This document shows, piece by piece, positions 1 through 5,845 of a stretch of 9,390 bases of DNA. The notes under the pieces are model-generated. The model saw only the letters and a list, made by a program, of their open reading frames with translations. It was not told the origin of the DNA and did not search any database. Both the position numbers and the translations under genes were made by a program. Origin of the DNA: Lachnospiraceae bacterium UBA4292 (lineage in GTDB: Bacteria > Bacillota > Clostridia > Lachnospirales > Lachnospiraceae); assembly GCA_002395865.1 (NCBI GenBank), contig DGVE01000025.1, positions 1 to 9,390 of the forward strand, in the 5' to 3' direction. The first letter of the stretch is position 1. Each line of letters opens with the position of its first letter.

Positions 1-36
1 AACGGCCCCGGAAGAGAAGAGATCATTTACAGATAA
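1..36 (+). CDS. Possible 3' end of an upstream gene (partial)
   Basis: Reading from base 1, frame 1 gives eleven codons (NGPGREEIIYR) ending in TAA at 34-36, directly before a GC-rich hairpin and a terminator, as expected for the tail of an upstream gene. The other two forward frames stay open through the hairpin, so the choice of frame rests only on this layout. No function can be given. Confidence 0.3.
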   Translation, partial: NGPGREEIIYR

Positions 37-46
37 TGTATTTACG

Positions 47-71
47 GCGCCCTCGATTTGTGCGAGGGCGC
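47..71 (+). other. GC-rich hairpin in the upstream 3' UTR
   Basis: GCGCCCTCG (47-55) pairs perfectly with CGAGGGCGC (63-71) across a seven-base loop. There is no T-run on either side, so it is not a standard rho-independent terminator. It may stabilise the 3' end of the upstream transcript. Bases 72-138 between it and the terminator show no convincing gene. Confidence 0.5.
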
Positions 72-138
72 TTAACTGTGAAATCGGACTTTGATTCCGG
101 ATATCACCGTTAACAGCAACATCATAAGATATAAAAAG

Positions 139-169
139 CAACCGTTCCGACAGGAATGGTTGTTTTTTT
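139..169 (+). terminator. Rho-independent terminator
   Basis: CAACCGTTCC (139-148) pairs with GGAATGGTTG (153-162) as a ten-base stem with one G-T wobble and the four-base loop GACA, followed by seven T (163-169). A run of five A (133-137) precedes the stem, so it could also act on the other strand. It separates the upstream unit from the sigma-factor promoter region. Confidence 0.88.
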
Positions 170-223
170 CGTGCAGTGAGTGTAATGTATTTTGTGATCA
201 TGAAAGAAAATAAAAAAAATATT

Positions 224-263
224 TTGAGTTTTTGCCTATTTCGGTTACTAATAGGCAGAAAGC
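224..263 (+). promoter_or_regulatory. P1: conserved promoter-like element before the sigma gene
   Basis: This is the first of three ungapped 40-base elements in the window (also 1538-1577 and 7106-7145). It has an upstream block TTGAGTTTTTGC, six variable bases, then CGGTTACTAATAGG and YAGAAAGC. P1 matches P2 at 33 of 40 positions, and six of the seven differences fall in the six-base gap. This is the pattern of two constrained promoter boxes. A plausible reading is an ECF-type -35 around TGAGTTTTT and a -10 around TACTAA, with transcription starting near 258-262. P1 alone also holds an 8-bp inverted repeat (TGCCTATT 233-240, AATAGGCA 250-257). Recognition by the sigma factor encoded just downstream is inferred. 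Confidence 0.7.
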
Positions 264-293
264 AGAAATATACGCTTTTGGGAGTGGTGAGAA

Positions 294-845
294 TTGGATA
301 ACGGTGAAATATACCGCGATTTTCTGGGCGGCGACAGAGAGAGCATGAGAGCTCTCATATATGAGTACAGGGACGGCCTGCTGGTGTTCATAAACAGCCT
401 TGTCGGAAATATGTGCGAGGCCGAGGAGCTGACGGAGGATGTCTTCGTGTCGCTTGTGGTCGACAGGCCGCATTTTGCGGGGGGAAGCTCGTTTAAGACC
501 TGGCTGTACGCCATCGGAAGAAATATCACGGCGAATTATCTCAGAAAAAGAAGAAGGTCGAGAGAGGTGTCGCAGGAGGCCATGGATAGAGCCGCTTCAC
601 CCTCGACACCGGAGAGTACGGTCATAGGAAATGACCAGCAGAGGATACTATATGAGGCGCTCGGTACACTCAGACCGCATTACAAGCAGGTGCTGTATCT
701 TACGTATTTTGAGAACTTCAGCAATGCGGAGACGGCCGAGATCATGGGCAGAACGAAGCGGCAGATAGAGACGCTTCTGTACTCTGCGAGGAAGGCACTT
801 AAGGACGAGCTTGAAAGGAGAGGCTTTATATATGAAGACCTATGA
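294..845 (+). CDS. ECF-type RNA polymerase sigma factor (sigma-70 family)
   Basis: This 183-residue protein has the two-domain build of extracytoplasmic-function sigma factors, which direct RNA polymerase to a small set of promoters. Sigma region 2 spans about residues 17-88, with the acidic stretch EAEELTEDVF and the FKTWLYAIGRNITANYLRKRRR segment that contacts the -10 element. A charged linker follows to about 116. Sigma region 4 spans about 117-172 with a helix-turn-helix (about 144-168, NAETAEIMGRTKRQIETLLY). The start is TTG: an in-frame TGA lies at 288-290, so no earlier start exists, and GGGAG (280-284) stands nine bases upstream. The gene overlaps the next one by 14 bases, typical of a sigma/anti-sigma pair. 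The P1 element suggests autoregulation. The sigma family is clear; the ECF subgroup and signal are not. Confidence 0.93.
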   Translation: MDNGEIYRDFLGGDRESMRALIYEYRDGLLVFINSLVGNMCEAEELTEDVFVSLVVDRPHFAGGSSFKTWLYAIGRNITANYLRKRRRSREVSQEAMDRAASPSTPESTVIGNDQQRILYEALGTLRPHYKQVLYLTYFENFSNAETAEIMGRTKRQIETLLYSARKALKDELERRGFIYEDL

Positions 846-1512
846 TGAGATGTTTGACAGCGTTATGTCAAAGAGCGAAAAACTGATAGAAAAGAAGAGG
901 CGCAGAAGAAGGACATTCATAAGCGCGGGCGGCTTTATCGGGCTTGCGGCTGCGGCAACGGTCATAGTTTATGCCGTAGGACCCCGTGATAAAGGCATTA
1001 TCCTTCCGGAGGAGAGCACCTCTTATTCGGCCTCTGCCGATACCAAGGGCGCGGAGCAGGGCACAGCCGCATCGTCTGCTCAGGTAGCCGTAGTGCCTAC
1101 TGAAAATGTTCCCGTGGAGATACCCACCATGTCATTTGCAACAAGGCTTAAGGGTGAGGAGGTCGAAGCTGTAATAAAGGACGCTTCCACGGCTGTATAT
1201 CTGGGAGATCTCAGCACGGACGGGTGTATCAGCTATACGGTGATAAACGATTCTGAGGACGATATCGTCTGTGACGGCACGGCGGTCCTCTATGTGAAGG
1301 ATGGTGACGGCTGGGTAAGTTGCGATATACCGACAGCGACAATGGCTCCTTCAGATCCTATGAAGATGCGTACGATAGAAGCGCGAGGCAGGGGACAGAG
1401 AACACTTAACTATGAGCCCGGGGATGGCGAATATCTTCTGATAGTCTTTTTTACGACAATGGACGGCAGACCGTGGTACAGCGCAGGGGTGATTGATGGT
1501 GCAAAGAGGTAG
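832..1512 (+). CDS. Single-pass membrane protein with Ig-like domain, probable anti-sigma factor or sensor
   Basis: The protein has 226 residues. A short cytoplasmic N-terminus (1-28) ends in the basic run KKRRRRR, followed by one membrane helix (about 29-49) and a Ser/Thr/Ala-rich linker (about 55-90). The outer domain (about 100-222) has the pattern of bacterial Ig-like folds (CISYTVINDSEDD, then a W-containing strand and EPGDGEYLLIVFF). Start ATG 832 is preferred: AGGAG (816-820) lies eleven bases upstream. A TTG at 811 would add seven residues lying in the sigma gene. The 14-base overlap with the sigma gene and the topology point to a regulator that holds the sigma factor at the membrane. 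No zinc-binding HxxxCxxC motif is present, so it is not a ZAS-type anti-sigma factor. The role is inferred from context. Confidence 0.8.
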   Translation: MKTYDEMFDSVMSKSEKLIEKKRRRRRTFISAGGFIGLAAAATVIVYAVGPRDKGIILPEESTSYSASADTKGAEQGTAASSAQVAVVPTENVPVEIPTMSFATRLKGEEVEAVIKDASTAVYLGDLSTDGCISYTVINDSEDDIVCDGTAVLYVKDGDGWVSCDIPTATMAPSDPMKMRTIEARGRGQRTLNYEPGDGEYLLIVFFTTMDGRPWYSAGVIDGAKR

Positions 1513-1533
1513 ATTTTGGGAATAATCAAAATA

Positions 1534-1598
1534 TTTTTTGAGTTTTTGCTCCCGGCGGTTACTAATAGGTAGAAAGCAAAAAAAGCGCGGTTTTGCTT
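1534..1598 (+). repeat. 65-bp direct repeat, copy 1 (P2 plus leader hairpin)
   Basis: Bases 1534-1598 equal 7102-7166 without a mismatch. Both copies include the promoter element and a downstream hairpin, AAGCAAAA (1574-1581) with TTTTGCTT (1591-1598). Beyond 1598 the two copies diverge at once. Upstream the similarity fades after an AATA-T-run that is one T longer in copy 2. Identity outside the presumed promoter boxes suggests a recent duplication or gene conversion. Confidence 0.9.
1538..1577 (+). promoter_or_regulatory. P2: conserved promoter-like element before the ABC operon
   Basis: This second copy of the 40-base element sits 25 bases after the stop of the sigma-partner gene, with no terminator visible between them. 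Its core is identical to P3. It differs from P1 in the six-base gap and at one further base. The ATPase start is about 180 bases downstream, and the leader in between carries the permease-tail fragment. Use by the locally encoded ECF sigma factor is inferred. Confidence 0.68.
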
Positions 1599-1599
1599 T
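1573..1599 (+). other. Leader hairpin near the predicted 5' end of the ABC mRNA
   Basis: AAAGCAAAA (1573-1581) pairs with TTTTGCTTT (1591-1599) around a GC-containing loop. If transcription starts just after the TACTAA box, this stem-loop is at or within a few bases of the 5' end of the mRNA. A related but differently built pair, AAAGC/GCTTT, occurs at 259-278 after P1. A role in mRNA stability or initial translation is speculative. Confidence 0.4.
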
Positions 1600-1654
1600 G
1601 ATGAAATGATGAACGAATGAAATATAGAAACTAAATTGGTGTATTATATATACA

Positions 1655-1744
1655 ATGGATATTGTCTGCGCGGCAGTATCGGTACTGATATCGTTTGCGT
1701 GTGTAGCAGTGGGTGTGAAGCTTTACGGGAGAAGAGAGAGATAG
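1655..1744 (+). pseudogene. Fragment of the permease 2 gene (last membrane helix) in the ABC leader
   Basis: From 1664 to the TAG at 1742-1744 the sequence reads as the last 26 residues of permease 2 (residues 378-403). One residue differs: Ala in place of Val389. The frame happens to start with ATG at 1655 followed by GAT ATT, giving a 29-codon ORF that is essentially one membrane helix plus a basic tail (LYGRRER). No Shine-Dalgarno sequence precedes 1655; the upstream bases are AT-rich. It is best read as a remnant of a permease gene that once stood before this ATPase. Expression as a small membrane peptide is possible but unsupported. Confidence 0.85.
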
Positions 1745-1760
1745 CGTCATGGAACTAAAG
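1664..1760 (+). repeat. 97-bp direct repeat, copy A (permease 3' end plus ATPase start)
   Basis: Bases 1664-1760 match 6977-7073 at 94 of 97 positions without gaps (offset 5313). Mismatches are at 1669, 1698 and 1752. The repeat covers the permease 2 tail, its stop, the spacer ATAGCGTC and the first four codons of the ATPase gene. In this copy the ATPase start is intact (ATG GAA CTA AAG) while the permease part is a fragment. Confidence 0.95.
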
Positions 1761-2615
1761 TTTAACGGCATATCGAAAAGCTACGGCAGGAAAGAGGCGC
1801 TTAAAGGTGTTGATATCAACCTTTCTGAGGGAGTGTACGCCCTGCTCGGACCCAATGGCTCAGGCAAGACCACCCTCATGAACATACTCGCCGGAGTGCT
1901 CAGGCCAAGTTCAGGGGATGTAACACTGGATGGCAGGGATACCGTATCCATGGGTAATGACTTTCGCAGGATACTCGGTTATCTACCGCAGGATCCGGGG
2001 TTCTATCCGGGCTTTACAGTCGAAGAATTATTGAAGTACTTTGCGTCACTTAAGGGTATAAAGCTTTCATCGGGTGAGGTCAAGGAGAAGCTGGACTTCG
2101 TGAACCTGTATGATGAGAGAAGGACGAGATACAAAGCCCTCTCCGGAGGAATGAAGAGAAGGCTCGGCATAGCAATAGCCCTTGCAGGAGATCCGAAGAT
2201 ACTCATACTCGATGAACCCACCGCAGGACTCGACCCGAAGGAGAGAGTCCGCTTCAGAAACATCATATCAGGTATTGGCAGGGATAAGATCATTATCTAC
2301 GCGACGCATATAGTGTCGGACATAGAGAGCATAGCCGACAGGGTCATACTCCTTAAAAAGGGTGAGGTCATAGATCTCAGTACCACAGCACAGATGACGG
2401 CCTCCATAGAGGGAAGCGTCTGGTCCTGCGTGATGGAGAGAGACAGAGCTGAAGAGTATGTGGAGCAGAACCCGGGGGCGCTTATAACATCTACAGGAGC
2501 AGATACCGTCACTCTGAAGATCATATCAGGTGAAAGACCGCTGCCTGACGCGGTAAATGCCAGACCAACACTTGAGGATGTCTACATGTACCACTTCTTA
2601 GGCGGGGAGCAGTAA
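1749..2615 (+). CDS. ABC transporter ATP-binding protein (CcmA/ABC-2 exporter type)
   Basis: This 288-residue cytoplasmic ATPase powers the transporter encoded by the next genes. All nucleotide-binding motifs are present and intact: Walker A GPNGSGKT (34-41), Q-loop Gln81 in GYLPQDPGFYPGFTVEELL, signature LSGGM (131-135), Walker B ILILDEP (151-157, catalytic Glu156), D-loop AGLDP and switch His187 (YATHIVSD). The QDPGFYPGFTVEE stretch is typical of ATPases that pair with ABC-2-type permeases. After about residue 210 comes a C-terminal extension of the kind that contacts the permease. ATG 1749 follows the permease-tail remnant by four bases. Its ribosome binding site is the purine run GAGAGAG (about 1734-1740), which is also the end of the permease fragment. 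It is the only ATPase for two permeases here. Confidence 0.95.
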   Translation: MELKFNGISKSYGRKEALKGVDINLSEGVYALLGPNGSGKTTLMNILAGVLRPSSGDVTLDGRDTVSMGNDFRRILGYLPQDPGFYPGFTVEELLKYFASLKGIKLSSGEVKEKLDFVNLYDERRTRYKALSGGMKRRLGIAIALAGDPKILILDEPTAGLDPKERVRFRNIISGIGRDKIIIYATHIVSDIESIADRVILLKKGEVIDLSTTAQMTASIEGSVWSCVMERDRAEEYVEQNPGALITSTGADTVTLKIISGERPLPDAVNARPTLEDVYMYHFLGGEQ

Positions 2616-2653
2616 CCACGGGTGAGTGGAACTCGGTTATCAGAGAGGCTGTC

Positions 2654-3685
2654 ATGGTCAGATACGAAATAAAAAAACTAATTCCGCTGAAGCTGTGCCT
2701 GATAATACTACTGCTCCTTTTACTTCAGTCATTGTCCGTATATATACGACCTCTAAAGGATCGGGAGTATTCCGAGACACTGTACAGACAGTTCTGCGAA
2801 CACTACGAAGGAATATACGACAAAAGCATACAGGAGCTGCTGTTATCCCGAAAGATATGGATAGATGATGTCATCGCGAAGCATGATGAGACACAGAGCG
2901 AGTACCATCTAGGCAGGATAACGCTGAAGGAATTCTCCGCATACATGGATATCTACACCGAAGCCATGGCACAGAGCTCCACAGTAAACTACCTGCTCAA
3001 AAAGTGTGAGTACTATGACAGCCTGAACCGCCCGGCAGAGTTCTTCTGTGACACACAGTGGCTCGACATGTATGAAAACGATGGGTTCGACTACCTGCTT
3101 GTATTTGCAGTGATGATCCTGTGCGTTCCTGCGTTTACCTCAGAGTATGCCGCGGGCTCCAGAACAGTACTCATGACCACGCCGGGAGGAAGAGAGAAGA
3201 CAGCGGCAGCGAAGCTCATCATCTGCACTTTGACTTCGTTCTTCTTGACGATGCTTTTCAGGACGGCAAGACTGGTACCGGTGATGAACGCAGGTGCGAT
3301 GAAATATGCCGGTAAGCCTGCTTACGACCTTCTAAACTATCCGTTCGGGACTGACATATCGCTCATAGGAGCGTATGAGTCATTCTCGGTCATGAAGGCA
3401 CTTGAAGCTTCTTGCATGGCATCATTCATATGCCTTCTGTCGGTACTCGTACAGAACAGGACCTTCGTATACTTCCTGTCGGCGGTACTTCTGTACGCCC
3501 CTGCCATGATGATGGACTACCTGCCGGACGCGGCATATGTATCGTCATCATATGCGAAGGCACTTGCAGTCACCCCGTATATAAGCCTGATCCGGGTAAA
3601 TATATCGTGCATGATAAGGATTGGAGTATATGTTTCGATATGCATAGCGGTCTGGCGGGCGAGGTATGTGAGGCGGGAGATATAG
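2654..3685 (+). CDS. ABC-2-type transporter permease 1
   Basis: This 343-residue integral membrane protein has one N-terminal helix (about 13-30), a long outer domain (about 31-145) and a C-terminal bundle (helices about 146-162, 187-204, 249-267, 271-287 and 318-334). Between helices 2 and 3 lies EYAAGSRTVLMTTPGGR (164-180), the cytoplasmic coupling motif of this permease family (acidic residue, GS/GT, then S/T-x-P-x-GR). The N-terminus MVRYEIKKLIPLKL resembles permease 2 (MAYELKKLFSSKL), so the two are divergent paralogues. AGAGAGG (2642-2648) is the ribosome binding site. The gap after the ATPase gene is 38 bases, so the genes are co-transcribed. The substrate is unknown; export or envelope remodelling is likelier than import because no solute-binding protein of a known import family is present. 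Confidence 0.85.
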   Translation: MVRYEIKKLIPLKLCLIILLLLLLQSLSVYIRPLKDREYSETLYRQFCEHYEGIYDKSIQELLLSRKIWIDDVIAKHDETQSEYHLGRITLKEFSAYMDIYTEAMAQSSTVNYLLKKCEYYDSLNRPAEFFCDTQWLDMYENDGFDYLLVFAVMILCVPAFTSEYAAGSRTVLMTTPGGREKTAAAKLIICTLTSFFLTMLFRTARLVPVMNAGAMKYAGKPAYDLLNYPFGTDISLIGAYESFSVMKALEASCMASFICLLSVLVQNRTFVYFLSAVLLYAPAMMMDYLPDAAYVSSSYAKALAVTPYISLIRVNISCMIRIGVYVSICIAVWRARYVRREI

Positions 3686-3690
3686 ATAAA

Positions 3691-3733
3691 AAAGGAGTAT
3701 ATCGTGAGGAAGCAGGTATATGATGAAACATAG
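3691..3733 (+). other. Strong SD with nine-codon leader ORF overlapping the lipoprotein 1 start
   Basis: The best Shine-Dalgarno sequence in this gap, AAAGGAG (3691-3697), is 22 bases from the lipoprotein ATG, too far to serve it. It is six bases from GTG 3704, which opens a short ORF in another frame (MRKQVYDET, stop TAG 3731-3733) that runs over the lipoprotein start at 3720. Translational coupling through this mini-ORF is possible. A simple alternative is that AGGA at 3707-3710, nine bases before 3720, is the true site. Confidence 0.35.
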
Positions 3734-4706
3734 AATACATGCATTGGCCGTGACAGTGATACTGTCCATGGCGCTTGTCTCCTGCACAGGCAGTACCGGA
3801 CAGCAGGAAGCAGTCAGTGTGGTTTCATCGGAGGAGAGCACTGAGACTTCTGTGCCGGTGACCACTGTAGGGAAAAAGACCACATATATGTCCATAAATG
3901 TATACAAGAATGGGACACCGGTGGGATATATGCTGTCTGCTGATGAAGGTGAGGAACAGACGGTTCATGCCGTTTTATACCGCGAAGGAGATGAATCGGA
4001 GACAGAAGGGATAGGGTTGCTTCTGGTTGAAGACGGAGAATTGATTCCTTTTTCGGCTGACGGTGGTGAATACTCCGTAATGAACTATATAAAGGCCGAC
4101 CCATATGTGACCAAGCAGGTGGATATAACATTTAAAGCCACGCCCGGCTTTAAAGTGATCACACTTATCTGTCTGGATCATGAGGACATATTGCTGGATA
4201 CGGATGTCTCCTACGATATGTATAACTCCGATGAAAACGACCCGGATGCATTTTCCAGAAGCAATACCGATGAGTACATGGTCACTATGAAGGAGGATGA
4301 TGTGTTTTTTATGGGTTTTTCCGAAAAAGAAATAGATCCGGCCAATACAAAAGGCGCATGGATGCAGCTGCCGCCCTACTACGACGATACCATGTCTGCG
4401 CCTGTGGCTGTGGACGACGGGGGAGATGCATATGTGATCTTCTGTTCCCCTGCCGATCATTTCTACTATCTGCTTATGCTGTGCGACGGAAAACCGATAA
4501 AGGCTTTTGACGGAAAATACACCATATATGTCGATTGTGAGAAGGGTGCGAAAGCGTTCCAGTACTCGATAAAGGATGTACTGTCTCCCGGAAGACATAA
4601 CTACAGTCTGCTGGCGCTGCAGGCGCTTCCCGGAAAGGAAGTGCTGGATCAGAGCCGGTACAACAGTCAGAAGATACCCATAGAGGACAGGAGAAAAGGT
4701 GAATAA
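3720..4706 (+). CDS. Putative lipoprotein 1 of the ABC operon, function unknown
   Basis: This 328-residue exported protein has a type II signal peptide: MMKHR, a hydrophobic stretch, then lipobox LVSC with lipidated Cys22. A Ser/Thr-rich linker follows (about 23-55). The remaining 270 residues are acidic and strand-rich (for example DITFKATPGFKVITLICLD and DAYVIFCSPADHFYYLLMLCDGKP). I do not recognise a named domain. It should sit on the outer face of the membrane, between the two permease genes, and may be a docking or substrate-handling subunit. A second ATG at 3723 is equally possible as start and would remove only one residue. The end overlaps the next lipoprotein gene by eight bases, implying coupled translation and fixed stoichiometry. 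Confidence 0.8.
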   Translation: MMKHRIHALAVTVILSMALVSCTGSTGQQEAVSVVSSEESTETSVPVTTVGKKTTYMSINVYKNGTPVGYMLSADEGEEQTVHAVLYREGDESETEGIGLLLVEDGELIPFSADGGEYSVMNYIKADPYVTKQVDITFKATPGFKVITLICLDHEDILLDTDVSYDMYNSDENDPDAFSRSNTDEYMVTMKEDDVFFMGFSEKEIDPANTKGAWMQLPPYYDDTMSAPVAVDDGGDAYVIFCSPADHFYYLLMLCDGKPIKAFDGKYTIYVDCEKGAKAFQYSIKDVLSPGRHNYSLLALQALPGKEVLDQSRYNSQKIPIEDRRKGE

Positions 4707-5844
4707 AAGAAGAATAACAGCATTGTCTTTATCAGCCTGCGCCCTGCTGAGCGCCTGCCGGGGAAAAGCAGAAGTCACGGAAAAATATATCGACCCTACC
4801 GAAGCCTCGCAGCAGATACAGAGCATGGAACTCGACACAGTCGTGAAACGGGCGGAAGAGGGCTTCTACGACGATAAACCCATGAGTCAGGCCAATGCCG
4901 GGGTGACTACTGACGGTCAGTATCTGTATGATTTCGGCTCCGGCCGGAACTACCGGGTGGATCTCCAGACCGGACAGGTGTCGGGCTTCTGCCGGATACC
5001 CGGCTGCCCTCACTCGACCGGTACCTACGGGTGTCTCGATTTCGAGCATTTCGGTTCACCGGTCGCCACGGATAAAGGCGTATACTACATCGAAGAGAAT
5101 AAAGTAATGCTTTGCGACGGACAGACATCGACCTGCGTGTATACAAACGACTATTACACACAGCATGAACAAAAAGTGCGTCCGGATCACCCGAAAGACC
5201 TCTGCGCCGTAGTGATACACGGAAATACGATATATGCAGTTGGATGTTCGTTCTGCATTCCTTTGGACAGAAACACATACAAAGCATCTGAACCGATACA
5301 GCTCAGCGATACCTCCATTCTGCGATTTTCAGCGGATGATAGGTATGTGTATTTTATCAACCAGAATGACGAATTCTTCTGCTACAGTCTGAGCGATAAT
5401 GAGATAACAAAGCTGGGTGATAAAGTCGTGATCAGCAGGCAATACGAGGGGCAGACCTACTACATACAGTACAAGGAGGGTACACCGATACTGTACAGAT
5501 TTGAAGATCCCGCATCCACTCACGATAAGGTTATTGAAAACTGCTATGTATTATTTGCAATCACAAACGGGTATATATACTACCAGCATTATTCCACATC
5601 CGATATCGACCGGTCAAATGATGAGCTCGATTTCACCCTGTATCTGTACGACATGGCTACCGGTGAGATAAAAGCCGTGCCCGGTTATGATCCGGGTAAA
5701 AGGATAGATATCGCATATTCCCCCATGATAGACAAGATATTCACCATCGATGTGAGAAACTCCATGGGAGGATATATAAGCGGAAAGATATGCGCTTTTA
5801 AAGCAGGGGAGACGGATTACAAGGTCATAGATGTGGAGTTTTAG
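4699..5844 (+). CDS. Putative lipoprotein 2 with beta-propeller-like repeats and Cys/His motif
   Basis: This 381-residue protein starts at GTG 4699, with AGGAG (4689-4693) five bases before it. The signal peptide ends in lipobox LSAC (lipidated Cys20). After a linker, the body (about 65-381) has recurring short strand patterns such as GQYLYDF, DKGVYYIEENKVML, GNTIYAVG, DRYVYFINQNDEFFCYSL, NGYIYYQHY and LYLYDMATGEI. These resemble the blades of secreted clostridial beta-propeller proteins (DUF5050-like), although I cannot confirm the family by search. A distinct motif, C98-x4-C103-P-H105-x6-C112 (FCRIPGCPHSTGTYGC), could bind a metal or form a disulfide. The gene overlaps lipoprotein 1 by eight bases and ends one base before permease 2. 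A sensing or ligand-binding role next to the transporter is inferred. Confidence 0.8.
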   Translation: MNKRRITALSLSACALLSACRGKAEVTEKYIDPTEASQQIQSMELDTVVKRAEEGFYDDKPMSQANAGVTTDGQYLYDFGSGRNYRVDLQTGQVSGFCRIPGCPHSTGTYGCLDFEHFGSPVATDKGVYYIEENKVMLCDGQTSTCVYTNDYYTQHEQKVRPDHPKDLCAVVIHGNTIYAVGCSFCIPLDRNTYKASEPIQLSDTSILRFSADDRYVYFINQNDEFFCYSLSDNEITKLGDKVVISRQYEGQTYYIQYKEGTPILYRFEDPASTHDKVIENCYVLFAITNGYIYYQHYSTSDIDRSNDELDFTLYLYDMATGEIKAVPGYDPGKRIDIAYSPMIDKIFTIDVRNSMGGYISGKICAFKAGETDYKVIDVEF

Positions 5845-5845
5845 C

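Noticed and set aside
811..831. TTG 811 as start of the sigma-partner gene
   Set aside because: It would place seven residues inside the sigma coding region, and the AGGAG at 816-820 fits ATG 832.
2626..2868. Open frame of 80 codons over the start of permease 1
   Set aside because: It lies in another frame over a gene with a good ribosome binding site and a clear membrane helix, and has no features of its own.
3975..4838. Long antisense open frame (287 codons) on the minus strand across both lipoprotein genes
   Set aside because: It has no ribosome binding site or recognisable domain, reads as His/Ile/Val-rich shadow sequence, and lies opposite two lipoprotein genes with clear signal peptides and lipoboxes.
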